Assembly (NCBI GenBank): GCA_030627285.1
Contig: DAOUSJ010000004.1
Location: 1-46,016 of the forward strand
Source of the DNA: Methylococcaceae bacterium
Lineage (GTDB): Bacteria; Pseudomonadota; Gammaproteobacteria; Methylococcales; Methylomonadaceae
Length of the DNA: 46,016 bases
Direction of reading: 5' to 3'
Under the pieces are notes generated by a model, which searched no databases, was not told the origin of the DNA, and saw only the letters and a list, made by a program, of their open reading frames with translations. Position numbers and translations under genes: made by a program. The number at the start of each line of letters is the position of its first letter. The first letter of the stretch is position 1. Of this stretch, positions 27,424 through 36,514 are shown piece by piece.

Positions 27424-28161
27424 TTAAGTGGTTTCACTGATCCCATGTGTATAAACTGTAGCCGCAATTACTGCAGCTGGAGAAAGAAATATATTTAATC
27501 CTGGTAAAGTTAAACCTAGCATGGTTAATCCACCTATTGTTAAGGCTCCAAAACGGACACTTTTAATAAGTTTTTTTTGTTCTGAAAACACTAGTCCTTG
27601 ATTTTCTAAAGGATAAGTTAAAAATTCTAGACTTACGCCCCAAGATCCAAATATTAACCATGCTATAGGTGCTAAAATATTTATTCCAGGAATAATAGAT
27701 AAAATCACTAGTGGAATAATCCATTTCAATAAATAAATAATTCTATTAAATTCGCTAGCCATAGACTTGCTCCAAGGAATTTCAGGAATATTTAATGCAG
27801 CTTGATGTTCTGGTTTGGTAATTAGATATAAAGTTTTTTCGGCTAATTTACTGTAAAAAGGAGCTGCAATAATATTAGCTAGAATAGTAAAACTGAAAAA
27901 CATTATGGTGAAACAACTTATAAAAAATAGTGGAATTAATAACCATGATAGCCATTGTAACCAAGCGGGAATTAATTCTGTGATTAAATCTAACATATAT
28001 AAGTAAGCAATTAAGAATGCACTTGTATATAAGAATAAATTAATTAGGATTGGAATCCATAGGAATTTACGTAACTCTTTATGCCCTAATAATTTAATTC
28101 CATTAAATAAACTTTGAATAACATATATAGGGTTATTGCCTTTGCTAGTAAAACTTAGCAT
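27424..28161 (-). CDS. CysZ-like sulfate transport membrane protein (EI24 family)
   Basis: This 245-residue inner-membrane protein resembles CysZ, which supports sulfate uptake for cysteine synthesis. It starts with SLFNGIKLLGHKELRKFLWIPILINLFLY, typical of the family, and contains about four to six hydrophobic helices, an internal amphipathic stretch with FYSKLAEKTLYL and the region LIFGSWGVSLEFLTYPLENQGL. Its ATG overlaps the mtnA stop by 7 bases, implying coupled translation. No other sulfate-assimilation gene is near. The family is sure; sulfate as substrate is by analogy. Confidence 0.82.
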   Translation of the reverse strand: MLSFTSKGNNPIYVIQSLFNGIKLLGHKELRKFLWIPILINLFLYTSAFLIAYLYMLDLITELIPAWLQWLSWLLIPLFFISCFTIMFFSFTILANIIAAPFYSKLAEKTLYLITKPEHQAALNIPEIPWSKSMASEFNRIIYLLKWIIPLVILSIIPGINILAPIAWLIFGSWGVSLEFLTYPLENQGLVFSEQKKLIKSVRFGALTIGGLTMLGLTLPGLNIFLSPAAVIAATVYTHGISETT

Positions 28162-29186
28162 TGTAAAGTTTTCATATTGTTAGAGTTGGGATTAAAAACC
28201 ACGCCTTTTTCGGTTACAATTGCAGTAATTAAATTTGCTGGGGTTAGGTCAAATACTGGGTTCCAAGCATTTATTAACTTATTTTTGGTATAACATGCTG
28301 GCAGTAGTTCTTGTGCAGTTCTATGTTCTATTGGAATTTTGCTACCAGTGTTTAAATTCCAATCAATTGTAGAAGTTGGGGCTGCAACCATGAATTTTAT
28401 TTGATGAAATTTAGCTAAAATAGCGAGTGAATAAGTGCCTATTTTATTGGCTACATCGCCATTAGCTGCAATTCTATCTGCACCTACAATTATCCAGTCA
28501 ATTGCTTGAGTACGCATTAATTCTGCCGCGCTGGAATCAGAAATTAAGGTGCTAGAAATGTTATCTTGTGCAAGTTCCCAAACTGTTAAACGCGCTCCTT
28601 GTAACCATGGGCGAGTTTCAGCTGCATAAATAGTTTTTAAACCACGTTGTACAGAACTTCTAATTACTCCTAAAGCAGTGCCATAACCACCGGTGGCTAA
28701 AGCTCCAGCATTGCAATGTGTTAATACGCCTATACTTTCACCGATTACATTTGCACCTAATTCACCAATAGTTTGGTTGGCTACAATGTCATCTGCATGA
28801 ATTTTTTTGGCTAAGGCAGTAATTTTTGCTATTGGGTTGTCTTTGATTTGCTCTAAAGCTTGTTGCATTAATTTTAAAGCCCAAGTTAAATTTACTGCTG
28901 TGGGTCTGGATGCATTGAGTTCTTGAATTTCTAAATTTACTTGTTGCAGCCAATTTTCATTGGTGCTTGAATAATATTGTTGTACTGATAATGCCACTGC
29001 ATAAGCTGCGCTAATTCCAATTGCTGGTGCGCCCCGTACACACATATTTTTAATCGCCTTAGCAACTTCAGGAGCTTGGGTGTAACTGCGATAATTTACT
29101 GTGTTTGGAAGTTCGCGTTGGTCTAATAATAGTAATTTATTATCTTCCCATTTTATTGCTGCTACAGCGGTATTATTTAAATTCAT
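28155..29186 (-). CDS. mtnA: S-methyl-5-thioribose-1-phosphate isomerase
   Basis: This enzyme converts methylthioribose-1-phosphate to methylthioribulose-1-phosphate in methionine salvage. The 343-residue protein has VRGAPAIGISAAYAVAL near the N-terminus, the catalytic cysteine in LTHCNAGALATGGYGTALGV, and the catalytic aspartate in VGADRIAANGDVANKIGTY, which separate true MtnA from the related eIF2B subunits. Other salvage genes (mtnB, mtnC, mtnD, mtnP) are not in the window. It begins 17 bases after pilE and overlaps cysZ, so it may be read through from the pilin operon. Methionine and cysteine sulfur metabolism may explain its pairing with cysZ. Confidence 0.95.
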   Translation of the reverse strand: MNLNNTAVAAIKWEDNKLLLLDQRELPNTVNYRSYTQAPEVAKAIKNMCVRGAPAIGISAAYAVALSVQQYYSSTNENWLQQVNLEIQELNASRPTAVNLTWALKLMQQALEQIKDNPIAKITALAKKIHADDIVANQTIGELGANVIGESIGVLTHCNAGALATGGYGTALGVIRSSVQRGLKTIYAAETRPWLQGARLTVWELAQDNISSTLISDSSAAELMRTQAIDWIIVGADRIAANGDVANKIGTYSLAILAKFHQIKFMVAAPTSTIDWNLNTGSKIPIEHRTAQELLPACYTKNKLINAWNPVFDLTPANLITAIVTEKGVVFNPNSNNMKTLQC

Positions 29187-29203
29187 GATGATTAATTATT
29201 TGG

Positions 29204-29680
29204 TTACCAACAAGTTTCAATTGTGAGATCATTTTTTAAGCCAATTAAATCTTTTTTGCCAGTCTGATCTAAAGAAAAAATTCCGCAATCATCACCTAAT
29301 TGATCGTTAATAGGTCTGGCAATAATAAGATAGGTGTTATTGGTGGCATTAGAAATTTTTAATTCATAATGCGCAGAATTTACATCAGCGCCATCTATAG
29401 GACTAAATTGGGGAAAAACATGTGGCAAACCAGTATCAGTTGGTGAAGATTGACTGCCAGCTGCATTTTTATAACTGCCTGAGCTAGTAAAGTGTCGTTC
29501 CATAGCATTGGCAAAACTTATTAATGCGCCGGTAGCATCTGCACGTCGAGTTTTTATAATTGAATTTTGGTAGCTGGGAAAGGCAATAGTGGTCAAAACG
29601 CCAATGATTGCAATAACTATCATTAATTCTACTAAGGTAAATCCTGCTTGTGAATGCAATTTGTTTGTGTTGGTAAGCAT
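29204..29680 (-). CDS. pilE: Type IV pilin-like minor pilin PilE
   Basis: This 158-residue prepilin has a short basic leader ending in Gly, then the class III signal GFTLVELMIVIAIIGVLTTIAFP, where the pre-pilin peptidase cuts before Phe. The sequence after it (SYQNSIIKTRRADATGALISFANAMERHF) is characteristic of PilE minor pilins. Two cysteines near the end (DDCGIFSL and IETCW) can form the usual C-terminal disulfide loop. Its place at the end of the fimT-pilV-pilW-pilX-pilY1 series matches Pseudomonas and Xanthomonas clusters. It primes or decorates the pilus tip with PilY1. Confidence 0.9.
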   Translation of the reverse strand: MLTNTNKLHSQAGFTLVELMIVIAIIGVLTTIAFPSYQNSIIKTRRADATGALISFANAMERHFTSSGSYKNAAGSQSSPTDTGLPHVFPQFSPIDGADVNSAHYELKISNATNNTYLIIARPINDQLGDDCGIFSLDQTGKKDLIGLKNDLTIETCW

Positions 29681-29693
29681 AATATTAAAATTC

Positions 29694-32600
29694 CTATTGT
29701 CTCAATTCTTGCCAAGATAGTCTTCCAACTTTATCATCGGATAATTTTGAAATTTTACGAGATTCAAGTACAGATCCATCATCAGTTCCTGATGTGTATT
29801 GGGTGTTATCCAAAAAGCTGGATGATGATGGTAAGCCGGATTTAAATAATTCACCTGTGGGTGAATATTGTACGGTTACAGTTTCACCATTTTCATCGGT
29901 AAAGGTTACAGTAATTAAATCATTGGAATCTACAATTCCATCACCATTTAAATCAAATATAGGTTCAGATGCGGGCCCACCATTAAGTTGGTCTACAGAT
30001 ATTAAAATACCAGTGCCACCTGATTTACATGATCTGGAATCTGGAATCCAGGTATTAAAGAAAAGATTTTTTCCGCGAAGATCTGGATCTACAATTACAC
30101 GTTCACCTTTATTTTCGGTGAAATTAATAAACCAACCTTTGGCATCGGCTTCGTAATCAACATCATGGTCAGTCAAAACTTGAAATTGGTCGCCGACATC
30201 AGTGCCGTTATTTAATAATGGTCCAGATATAAAAGTTTGTTCTACTAAATTTCCAGGCGTAATTGCAGGTATACCTTTATCCCAAACTCCATAAAAAGAT
30301 TGCATTGATTGGTCACTAATATCCCCAGAAACTAAATATTGTCCGGTGCCAAAGAAAACTAATACATCTGCACCTATGCCTAATTCTAATGGATGTTTAG
30401 TTAAAATTGGACGACTAGTAATTGGTTGGGGTTTGCCTTTATAACTGGCTTTAAATAATGGTGAGGGTTTGCCAACTTTGTTGTAAGCTACTTTCCATTG
30501 AGTAGGGGCTCTAGCACTGACATCAAATGCCCATAAATTGCCTTTTAAATCACCAGCGTAAACTCTGTCAACTACACCATCACCATTAATATCAGCTGCT
30601 TGTGGGGTAGATAAACCATTACAATTACTTTTTACGTTTAAACAGTTTCTATCTACAATCGAACCTACACCAGTGTTGATTTTGAAGTAATCTTTACCTA
30701 GTGTCCATTTGCCGTCTAAACCACCGTCAATAAAAACTATAAATAAGGATGCCCTACCATTGCCACTGCTGTTATAACCATTGCCAAAAATTGCAGCCCA
30801 GCGACCATTATTCATTAGTGCAATGGCGGGCTTACTAAAGGTAAAGCCTAGATCTGCATCGTCGGTATTTGAGAATTCCCATAAGACTAATTGTTCAGCA
30901 TGGGCAGTAGTTTCAGTAAATAAATCTGGATCAGTAATATCTAAGGCAAATAAACCTCTGCTACCACCACGCCCACCGCCAATTAATATAGTGTGCCAGT
31001 CTTTACTATTGCCATCTGAATTACTATCAATACCATCTTTTTTATCTATATAAATATCTGAAATTGCTAGTTGCATATCTACATAAAATCTATGCGTGTA
31101 ATCTGGATCAGTTAAATAATGCAAACCTGAAGTGGTAGATTTAAAATCAAAAATTTGAAAAGGGACATAGGCTAATACTTCTTCACCGGTATTGGCATCG
31201 AATCCATGTAACATGCCATCATTTGAACCAGCATAAATTACTGCTTGGCGGTCTTTAGTAACACCTGTTTTAAAATCAGCATAAGTGTTTACGCCTTTAG
31301 TGCTTGGAAATGGAGATTTACGTGGCCAAGATAATTTTGGTGCGCCTACAAATACTGGGTCAGAGTGAATTATATCACCCAACAATTTTTCTCGCGCTCG
31401 AAAACGATACTTACCACCTCTACCTTTTTCATGTTTACGACTGCCGCGAATAAATTCTAATCTGGCTATCATTTCTTCTAGGCTGGAACGTTTACCATTA
31501 GGTTCAATTAAGAAATCTGATTTTTGCACCCCGGCTATATCATTCCAACGTAATGGTACTCCACGGTGTTTAGAAATGTTATAGGTAAAGATATTTCTAG
31601 TTTTAACTGGGTTTGGAAGTGCATCTAATTTAGCTGCAGCTGACCATTCAGGTTGACTTGCTACTTCGCCAGTTTCTGGATCTAATGTAAAAGCTAATAA
31701 ATCGCCACTCCATTTATTATTACTACTATTAAATAGTGCTTGATAGACAAAACTATTGCCAGTTAAAGTGGTAGTATTAAATGCTGCCGAAGATGCACTG
31801 CCTAAGCGATCACCAATATTAGCAAAGGCTTCTTCTAAACCTCTAGAAACTTTTTCTGGACTATCAGCAGAAATAAATCTACCTTTAGAATTAAAGGCAG
31901 CATGCCATAGGTCATCAATTTTAGCTGGGTAGCTTGTAAAAGGGTCGCCCCAAGAAGAACTTTGCTCAACTAAGGCTGGATTTGGGTTGAAATCACCATC
32001 AGTATCTCTTAATTTGCCTGATACTCCAAAGGCTACAGTGTAAGTAACCATATGTTGATGCGTAGCACTATCAAAAGTATTCTTTCTAACTTTATTGTCT
32101 AATGGACTTAAATCTTTCATGTAATAGTGTTTGGCAATATCAGCTACAGTAACTGATTTACGATCACCATCAGCATCACCAATAGAAGCGGTTGGTTGAT
32201 CACTTTTACTCCAATAACCGTCGGTCATTAATACGGTAAAATTTTGTTGACATTCTTCGGTAATTGGGTCTGCTCTTTTAATGCCATCTATAGTGTCATT
32301 GTCCAAATATTTTCCTGCACGTTCTAAGCCGGAAAGTAAAGGTGTATTGCCACGTCCCCATTGCATTTTAAAAAATCCAGCTAATAAGTCAGTATTATGC
32401 TGTATAGATGCACCTTCAGCTGGAATTTCAATAAAGTTGGTAATAGTTTCTTGATAGGGAAATTTTATGCTGTTATTAATAAAATTTAAACCGTAGCGAT
32501 ATTCAGAATTATTAGAAACTACGTTTGCAATTGCACCTTTGGCTACAAAAGATCTTTTACGTGCGTATTGATACCAATTAGCAATATTTTGTTTGGTTTC

Positions 32601-33437
32601 AGAAATAGTTTTATCAGCTAATTCAGGGTGAGATTTAGAGCCAGATAATGTTTTAGCTGTTCCAATTTTTTCAATTGCACCATCATAAGTTATATGTTCT
32701 ACGATAATTGAAGAACCTTTAATTGTATAGCGAGTATGTTCGTCCCACCAATCTACTAAATCATTAGTTCCTTCAGTTTTATTAATAGTTAATCCTAAAG
32801 GACGTTTACCACTAAATCCATGTGTATCTTGCCAAACATGATATACAAAACCATCTAAATTTCTGAGTTCAGCATAACCTTTACTGCCAGAAATTGGATT
32901 GCTTCTAGCAGCAGTAAAACTAGCTCTATTCATACCACTACCATCACCACGTTCCCAAGGCGCATAAGTTGTAGTTGGATTATAGTAAATAATATTTAAA
33001 GCTGAGGCTTTAACGCGCCAGTCAATATTTTCTGTGGCTATGCAAAGTTCTATTGAGGTTCCAAACATGTAAGCACCTGTTTCTTCACATTGAGAGCTAT
33101 TTAAATAAATATTGTCCTGTTCATTATAAAAAATATATTCAAATTCTTTCCAATCATTGACATTTGAGAAATCGTGTAACAAACCATTGTCTAATAGTCT
33201 ACTTTCGGAACATTTATCTACACCATTATTATAATCACATACATGCCAATGCGGTTTGGTTAGAATTTCCCAGTCCATAGAACCAGAGTCATCAATTTCT
33301 AAAAAAACATTGGGCGCAGCGTCATTAGTAGTGAATAAAGGCGAATCACTTAACTTTCCTGGTGAAGCTGTAACTGGAGTAGTAAATAAAGCTAGAAAAC
33401 CTAGTTTAAACACCCACGCCATTTTATTAATAGCCAT
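29694..33437 (-). CDS. pilY1: Type IV pilus tip adhesin/assembly factor PilY1
   Basis: This 1247-residue secreted protein sits at the tip of the pilus and supports its assembly, adhesion and surface sensing. A signal peptide ends near Ala24. A von Willebrand A-like region starts with DDSGSMDW (49-56). The C-terminal half is a beta-propeller with calcium loop DINGDGVVDRVYAGDLKGNLWAFD near residue 950, the site known to control pilus retraction in Pseudomonas. A second EF-hand-like loop, DLNGDGIVDSNDL (1162-1174), lies beyond the propeller near the C-terminus. It sits between pilX and pilE, 13 bases from pilE. N-terminal region diverges strongly, as usual in this family. Confidence 0.95.
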   Translation of the reverse strand: MAINKMAWVFKLGFLALFTTPVTASPGKLSDSPLFTTNDAAPNVFLEIDDSGSMDWEILTKPHWHVCDYNNGVDKCSESRLLDNGLLHDFSNVNDWKEFEYIFYNEQDNIYLNSSQCEETGAYMFGTSIELCIATENIDWRVKASALNIIYYNPTTTYAPWERGDGSGMNRASFTAARSNPISGSKGYAELRNLDGFVYHVWQDTHGFSGKRPLGLTINKTEGTNDLVDWWDEHTRYTIKGSSIIVEHITYDGAIEKIGTAKTLSGSKSHPELADKTISETKQNIANWYQYARKRSFVAKGAIANVVSNNSEYRYGLNFINNSIKFPYQETITNFIEIPAEGASIQHNTDLLAGFFKMQWGRGNTPLLSGLERAGKYLDNDTIDGIKRADPITEECQQNFTVLMTDGYWSKSDQPTASIGDADGDRKSVTVADIAKHYYMKDLSPLDNKVRKNTFDSATHQHMVTYTVAFGVSGKLRDTDGDFNPNPALVEQSSSWGDPFTSYPAKIDDLWHAAFNSKGRFISADSPEKVSRGLEEAFANIGDRLGSASSAAFNTTTLTGNSFVYQALFNSSNNKWSGDLLAFTLDPETGEVASQPEWSAAAKLDALPNPVKTRNIFTYNISKHRGVPLRWNDIAGVQKSDFLIEPNGKRSSLEEMIARLEFIRGSRKHEKGRGGKYRFRAREKLLGDIIHSDPVFVGAPKLSWPRKSPFPSTKGVNTYADFKTGVTKDRQAVIYAGSNDGMLHGFDANTGEEVLAYVPFQIFDFKSTTSGLHYLTDPDYTHRFYVDMQLAISDIYIDKKDGIDSNSDGNSKDWHTILIGGGRGGSRGLFALDITDPDLFTETTAHAEQLVLWEFSNTDDADLGFTFSKPAIALMNNGRWAAIFGNGYNSSGNGRASLFIVFIDGGLDGKWTLGKDYFKINTGVGSIVDRNCLNVKSNCNGLSTPQAADINGDGVVDRVYAGDLKGNLWAFDVSARAPTQWKVAYNKVGKPSPLFKASYKGKPQPITSRPILTKHPLELGIGADVLVFFGTGQYLVSGDISDQSMQSFYGVWDKGIPAITPGNLVEQTFISGPLLNNGTDVGDQFQVLTDHDVDYEADAKGWFINFTENKGERVIVDPDLRGKNLFFNTWIPDSRSCKSGGTGILISVDQLNGGPASEPIFDLNGDGIVDSNDLITVTFTDENGETVTVQYSPTGELFKSGLPSSSSFLDNTQYTSGTDDGSVLESRKISKLSDDKVGRLSWQELRQ

Positions 33438-33479
33438 GTTATGATCCTACCAAATTTGGAGTAAATAAATGCAACATAA

Positions 33480-34004
33480 TTAAAAGCGTTTGCCGTAATG
33501 TGATCTTAAATAAACTTGACTACTATCTTGCTTACCTGTGCCTTTTGCAGTTACAGTAAAATAATACACATCTTCATTATTGAAGTCGTCGTTATAGCCA
33601 CCTACATTGACTCCAGAGCCAGAGTTACCAATACTTTTACGAATGTATTTAATAAAATAGCGCGGCTTGCTAGTTATTGAATCTACTGAAAAATCATATT
33701 CTCGGGAATTATTCGCAGTCCAAGTGTTAGCATCTGCAATATCAGGATAGGTATCTGTATCACTTAATAAGCCATTATTACCATCAAATGCATCCGCTGA
33801 AGTAATTACTTCTATTTCCAATTCTCCACCACGTAAGCCTACTTCAGTAGTTTGAAAAGATACGTTTTGGTCTTTATAGTTGCTAGCCATTTTTTCTTCT
33901 AGACTAGTTACTTGAGTGCCTGTGACTCCAATTAAAGTTAGTAATAATAATATCATCATGCTGGCTATTAACACAGCTCCAGATTGTTGCCTAAATTTAT
34001 ACAT
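33480..34004 (-). CDS. pilX: Minor pilin assembly protein PilX
   Basis: This 174-residue protein opens with QQSGAVLIASMMILLLLTLIGVTGTQVTSLEEKMASN, the PilX N-terminal pattern: a hydrophobic helix without the strict Gly-Phe-Thr motif of other pilins, then the conserved T-S-L-E-E-K-M. The rest is a variable globular head. It lies between pilW (14 bases) and pilY1 (42 bases) and forms part of the minor-pilin priming complex at the inner membrane. Confidence 0.9.
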   Translation of the reverse strand: MYKFRQQSGAVLIASMMILLLLTLIGVTGTQVTSLEEKMASNYKDQNVSFQTTEVGLRGGELEIEVITSADAFDGNNGLLSDTDTYPDIADANTWTANNSREYDFSVDSITSKPRYFIKYIRKSIGNSGSGVNVGGYNDDFNNEDVYYFTVTAKGTGKQDSSQVYLRSHYGKRF

Positions 34005-34018
34005 TTTAAGCTCCTTAA

Positions 34019-35053
34019 TTATCGTAAGCGATTACGAATAGCTATAGTAGATGAAAATACTCTACGAATTTTTCTATCTTTGGGCGTATATTCTTTACCA
34101 TTGTAAGTATATGGAAAATATCCAGCCGCTAAATTATCATTTAATGATGCTACCAATAAATTTACCCGAATACTAACTACCTTACTCATATCCAAGCCAC
34201 TTATGTTTGAGGTAGTATAATAATCAGCAGTAAAATCATTATTAATGTCAGCACCATATAAAATTTGCATATCTTCAATGCCTTCTACTAAAGCTTGTTT
34301 CACACCATTAACAGTTCTAAAAAATGCAGGTTGATTATTGGATTCATCTATTGAATAAGTTACATAATTAACTTTATATAATTGTGAGTTTTTTGGAAAT
34401 AATTTTCTAAAACTTCCAGTACTATTTCCAGGGCTGCGCGCACTAGTTTTAGCATCTGCGGAATTTTTTATATGTCCAACAAAACCATTTGTACTAGTAG
34501 AATTATTGGTAATTTGGAATAAATTACCCTTTGAGCAATCACTTAAAACTACCACATCACCATTTTTAAAATCACTACCATCATCAATTTGAATATTTTG
34601 AATTTTATTGGTTGGTTGCTTAACTACAAAACTTTCTGAAGGTTCAACTCCTCTTAAAGTTATAGTATCAGAGCCATCCCAAACACCATTATCATTGCGG
34701 TCATGATTTGCATTATTATGCACACCATTATCATTATTAGTGCCAGTAATGCCTTTAATATCTGCATTCGGAAAATTTCCAAACACATCACTAGCGTTTA
34801 AAATGGATTTAATATCAGTAGATCTTTTTGGACAGCCCCAATAGTCGGAATTTCTGATACTGCGACTAATAAAATCCATGGCAAAACGTCCATTTTCTTG
34901 CATTCTGGACATATTCTCTTGCATTAAATAACTTTGTTGACTGCTTTGAAAAATTTGCATGACCCCACTCATAAGAATTAATCCTAGAACTAAGGCAATC
35001 ATTAATTCTATAAGTGTAAATCCAGCTTGTAATCTTGTTGGTGAATGTTTCAT
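34019..35053 (-). CDS. pilW: Minor pilin PilW
   Basis: This 344-residue prepilin-like protein has the class III signal GFTLIELMIALVLGLILMSGVMQIFQSSQQSY, followed by MQENGRFAMDFISRSIR, both typical of PilW. The long C-terminal head is divergent and Asn/Asp-rich. It overlaps the end of pilV by four bases (ATGA), so translation is coupled. It works with PilV, PilX, FimT and PilE to start pilus assembly and display PilY1. Confidence 0.92.
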   Translation of the reverse strand: MKHSPTRLQAGFTLIELMIALVLGLILMSGVMQIFQSSQQSYLMQENMSRMQENGRFAMDFISRSIRNSDYWGCPKRSTDIKSILNASDVFGNFPNADIKGITGTNNDNGVHNNANHDRNDNGVWDGSDTITLRGVEPSESFVVKQPTNKIQNIQIDDGSDFKNGDVVVLSDCSKGNLFQITNNSTSTNGFVGHIKNSADAKTSARSPGNSTGSFRKLFPKNSQLYKVNYVTYSIDESNNQPAFFRTVNGVKQALVEGIEDMQILYGADINNDFTADYYTTSNISGLDMSKVVSIRVNLLVASLNDNLAAGYFPYTYNGKEYTPKDRKIRRVFSSTIAIRNRLR

Positions 35054-35532
35054 AGAATAAAACTCATTTCAAAACTGGGGTCAGTTTCATCAATAGCATC
35101 ATCACGATTATCATCCCAAGTTATGGTAACTGTGAATACACCTGCATTTGAAGCACTTATACGACCTAAACCACTAGGTAAAATAGTATTTACATCTTGA
35201 TGCCACGAAAATAAATCTTGGTGCGCCATGTCTGTAGGTGAGCAAGCACTAACCTTGGCATAAAGTAGACATTTGCTTTTTTTAATTGCATCTTCAGGTA
35301 AAATTACAGAGTAGGTGCTGTTATTAAATAATTTTGCCTCTACTTCATTGGCGCGAATTTTATCTGCTATATTAGCTGAGAATTGTGTTGCTTGGGTACG
35401 ATGATAGGCACTGAAATTATTTCGTAATCCAGTCATTTGTAAGCCTGCCAGACCTAATAAACCAATTCCTAAAATCATCATAGCAACTAAGACTTCAATT
35501 AAAGTGAAACCTTTATTTAGCTGGTGTTTCAT
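35050..35532 (-). CDS. pilV: Minor pilin PilV
   Basis: I start this 160-residue prepilin at the ATG at 35532, giving MKHQLNKGFTLIEVLVAMMILGIGLLGLAGLQ, the standard PilV N-terminus; a TTG at 35547 in the same frame is less likely. A GAGG lies 9 bases upstream, inside fimT. It overlaps the fimT end by 20 bases and pilW by four. After the leader helix come the family's RNNFSAYHRTQATQFSANIADKIRAN stretch. Two cysteines occur in the head (KSKCLLYAKVSACS). Confidence 0.9.
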   Translation of the reverse strand: MKHQLNKGFTLIEVLVAMMILGIGLLGLAGLQMTGLRNNFSAYHRTQATQFSANIADKIRANEVEAKLFNNSTYSVILPEDAIKKSKCLLYAKVSACSPTDMAHQDLFSWHQDVNTILPSGLGRISASNAGVFTVTITWDDNRDDAIDETDPSFEMSFIL

Positions 35533-36133
35533 CTTCTTCTGCCTCAACTAAAGTAAATGGTGATTTAACGCATGAAGTAAGCTCGTCTCCAGCAGAATTT
35601 TCTGGAATACCATTTTGATCGGTATCTAATCCAACTCTACTTCTACCAACTACATTAACAATTATTAAACGAGATGTATAAGCTTCAGGTAAATCATTTT
35701 TATCATTGTTATCACATAACACAAAACTACCGTTAGGACTAATGCCAGATGCACGATAAGTAATTCTATTAACAAACCTAGTTGTGCCTCTTAAGGTTAA
35801 ATTATTTCTTAAAGCTTCGTGATCTCGTAAAATAGTATCTGACCCATCTTTACTGCCATTGCCATTAATATCAGTAAAAACTAGCCAGCCATCCTCCCAA
35901 AAATTACCTTTTTTACGAATCGTGACTGCTTGATTTCTTTTGATAGCCTCACTTCTAGCAAAATTTAAAGTGCTAATAAATTCATTGGCATTAGTGGTTA
36001 AGCGACTATTACGAATAGTAATATTAAAACTAGGCAACCCAATTGAAATAACTATGGCAGCAATTCCAATAGTTACCAATAATTCAACCAGTGTAAAACC
36101 AGAATTAGATTGCAACCCTGTTCGATAATTCAT
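35513..36133 (-). CDS. fimT: Minor pilin FimT/GspH family
   Basis: This 206-residue prepilin has the signal GFTLVELLVTIGIAAIVISIGLPSF followed by NEFISTLNFARSEAIKRNQAVTI, the hallmark of FimT/GspH proteins. FimT in some species binds DNA for natural transformation. The C-terminus ends in an acidic tail (EAEEDETPAK), unusual for a DNA-binding version, and overlaps the pilV start. It is the first gene of the pilin operon; 79 bases separate it from yggX upstream, where a TTGACT sequence (36200-36205, minus strand) could be a -35 element but lacks a good -10. Confidence 0.9.
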   Translation of the reverse strand: MNYRTGLQSNSGFTLVELLVTIGIAAIVISIGLPSFNITIRNSRLTTNANEFISTLNFARSEAIKRNQAVTIRKKGNFWEDGWLVFTDINGNGSKDGSDTILRDHEALRNNLTLRGTTRFVNRITYRASGISPNGSFVLCDNNDKNDLPEAYTSRLIIVNVVGRSRVGLDTDQNGIPENSAGDELTSCVKSPFTLVEAEEDETPAK

Positions 36134-36212
36134 TATATTTAATCCTAAAGCTTAGATTAAAACTCATCTTTGTATGATAGAAGCAAATTACCATACTAAA
36201 GTCAAGGTATTG

Positions 36213-36485
36213 TTAATTTTTAGGTGCTATATAACCTTCAGGAATTTTAAAATCGTTAGAAAATAAAAATTTTTCTCGTTCAGAAGCTAGGAATTGTTTG
36301 GCTTTAGGATCAAAACTAGCTAAACGATGCTCGTTAATTAACAGGGTTTGCATTGCAACCCATTCCTGCCAAGCCGATTTCGAGATATTTTCAAAAATAT
36401 GTAATCCAATTGCACCTGGAAAAGGTGGACTATCTAAACCTTCAGCCTCAACTCCCAATTTTGCACATTTAATTATATTAGACAT
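36213..36485 (-). CDS. yggX: Fe(2+)-trafficking protein YggX family
   Basis: This 90-residue protein protects iron-sulfur clusters from oxidation and helps their repair. Its single cysteine Cys7 (IIKCAKLG) and the sequence PFPGAIGLHIFENISKSAWQEW with MQTLLINEHRL match YggX closely. Relatives usually lie next to mutY; here it follows a Cache-domain membrane protein by 29 bases. The presence of this family supports a gammaproteobacterial or betaproteobacterial origin. Confidence 0.92.
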   Translation of the reverse strand: MSNIIKCAKLGVEAEGLDSPPFPGAIGLHIFENISKSAWQEWVAMQTLLINEHRLASFDPKAKQFLASEREKFLFSNDFKIPEGYIAPKN

Positions 36486-36514
36486 TTTTTTGCTCCATGA
36501 TATTTGAATTTTAT

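Noticed and set aside
36134-36212. Sigma-54 promoter before fimT (GG...GC pattern on the minus strand)
   Set aside because: The two dinucleotides are 6 bases apart rather than the required 10, so the spacing does not fit.
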